7,535 nt of DNA from Bacteroidales bacterium (GTDB taxonomy: Bacteria; Bacteroidota; Bacteroidia; Bacteroidales; UBA932), in assembly GCA_017958765.1 (NCBI GenBank), contig JAGDBY010000129.1:1-7535 (forward strand), given 5' to 3'. A program made the translations under genes and the position numbers. How positions within the stretch are numbered: the first letter of the stretch is position 1; each line of letters begins with the position of its first letter. This document shows, piece after piece, positions 7,251 through 7,535 of the stretch. Under the pieces are notes generated by a model. It searched no databases. It worked only from the letters and a program-made list of their open reading frames with translations, and was not told the DNA's origin.

Positions 7251-7535
7251 TACGAAAGCATTTTAATAGTTTTGGCAAGAGCGTCGGCAAAGATATCTAT
7301 CTCTTCCTCAGTGTTATACGGAAGCAGCGAAACTCTTATCAACCCCTTCTCCGAGTATTTCTTCACGATAGGTTCGGCGCACATAAGACCAGATCTTACC
7401 GCGATCCCCATCTTATCCAAAATCTGGGCCGCATCCTCAGGATGAACTCCGTCTATAGAGAATGAATACAGAGGAGTTCTAGTTAGCGAGCCGTCAGAAT
7501 AAGCACCTGCCAGATGAAGCCCTGCGACTCTTCTA
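7250..7535 (-). CDS. sufS: SufS-type cysteine desulfurase, C-terminal part only
   Basis: Only the last 94 codons are present; the 5' end is beyond the right edge. The enzyme is a PLP-dependent class V aminotransferase-fold protein that removes sulfur from L-cysteine as a bound persulfide. The visible part is the C-terminal small domain: LYSFSIDGVHPEDAAQILD, then GIAVRSGLMCAEP with the catalytic cysteine (codon 7379-7381), then LIRVSLLPYNTEEEID, the family's standard ending. The short loop RSGxxCA places it with SufS (group II) rather than IscS/NifS. RSGLMCAEP differs from the common RTGHHCAQP form. The stop overlaps the sufE start by one base, and the SufE partner next door supports the call. 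Other suf genes such as sufB, sufC and sufD probably lie further upstream, which cannot be seen here. Confidence 0.92.
   Translation of the reverse strand, partial: RRVAGLHLAGAYSDGSLTRTPLYSFSIDGVHPEDAAQILDKMGIAVRSGLMCAEPIVKKYSEKGLIRVSLLPYNTEEEIDIFADALAKTIKMLS

Noticed and set aside
1..7535. Mobile elements, CRISPR arrays, tRNA genes, riboswitches or a hidden novel system
   Set aside because: I saw no direct repeats with regular spacing, no terminal inverted repeats, no transposase or phage motifs and no intergenic stretch over about 110 bases. The largest non-coding spaces are explained by promoters and a terminator.

Overview
The window looks like core chromosome of a Bacteroidota member, most likely order Bacteroidales. 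The evidence is a fused secD-secF gene of about 1000 codons, a eukaryotic-type single-chain glycyl-tRNA synthetase, promoters of the TAnnTTTG class, A/T-rich leaders with no clear Shine-Dalgarno sequence, and a two-domain Suf-type iron-sulfur module. The genus cannot be named from this evidence.

Layout, left to right. (1) Positions 1-1353, minus strand: the first 451 codons of an exported protein with WD40-like (PD40) beta-propeller repeats followed by a coiled-coil stretch; its 3' end lies beyond the left edge. (2) Positions 1354-1463: a short A/T-rich divergent intergenic region with one candidate TAnnTTTG promoter on each strand. (3) Positions 1464-4472, plus strand: secDF, the proton-driven accessory subunit of the Sec translocon. 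(4) Positions 4488-4526: a strong hairpin with A and T tracts on its two sides, a bidirectional terminator between converging genes. (5) Positions 4544-7535, minus strand: a tightly packed gene run read right to left, sufS (C-terminal 94 codons only), sufE, a DUF59/MIP18-type Fe-S assembly protein, folK and glyS. Spacing is a 1-base overlap, 0, 3 and 1 bases, so one transcript and translational coupling are likely. Its promoter is beyond the right edge.

How the genes work together: SufS and SufE mobilise sulfur from cysteine, and the DUF59 protein probably helps build or deliver Fe-S clusters. FolK makes the pterin pyrophosphate used for folate, and GlyRS charges tRNA-Gly. The last two have no evident functional link to Fe-S assembly beyond cotranscription of housekeeping genes. 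SecDF and the PD40 protein both belong to the cell envelope but diverge from each other.

I found no sign of a mobile element, CRISPR array, tRNA or rRNA gene, phage gene, defence system or other undescribed system. Coding density is very high and every sizeable stretch is explained by a recognisable family. The findings below are modest: variant signature motifs, A/T-rich recoding at a gene junction, and regulatory elements.
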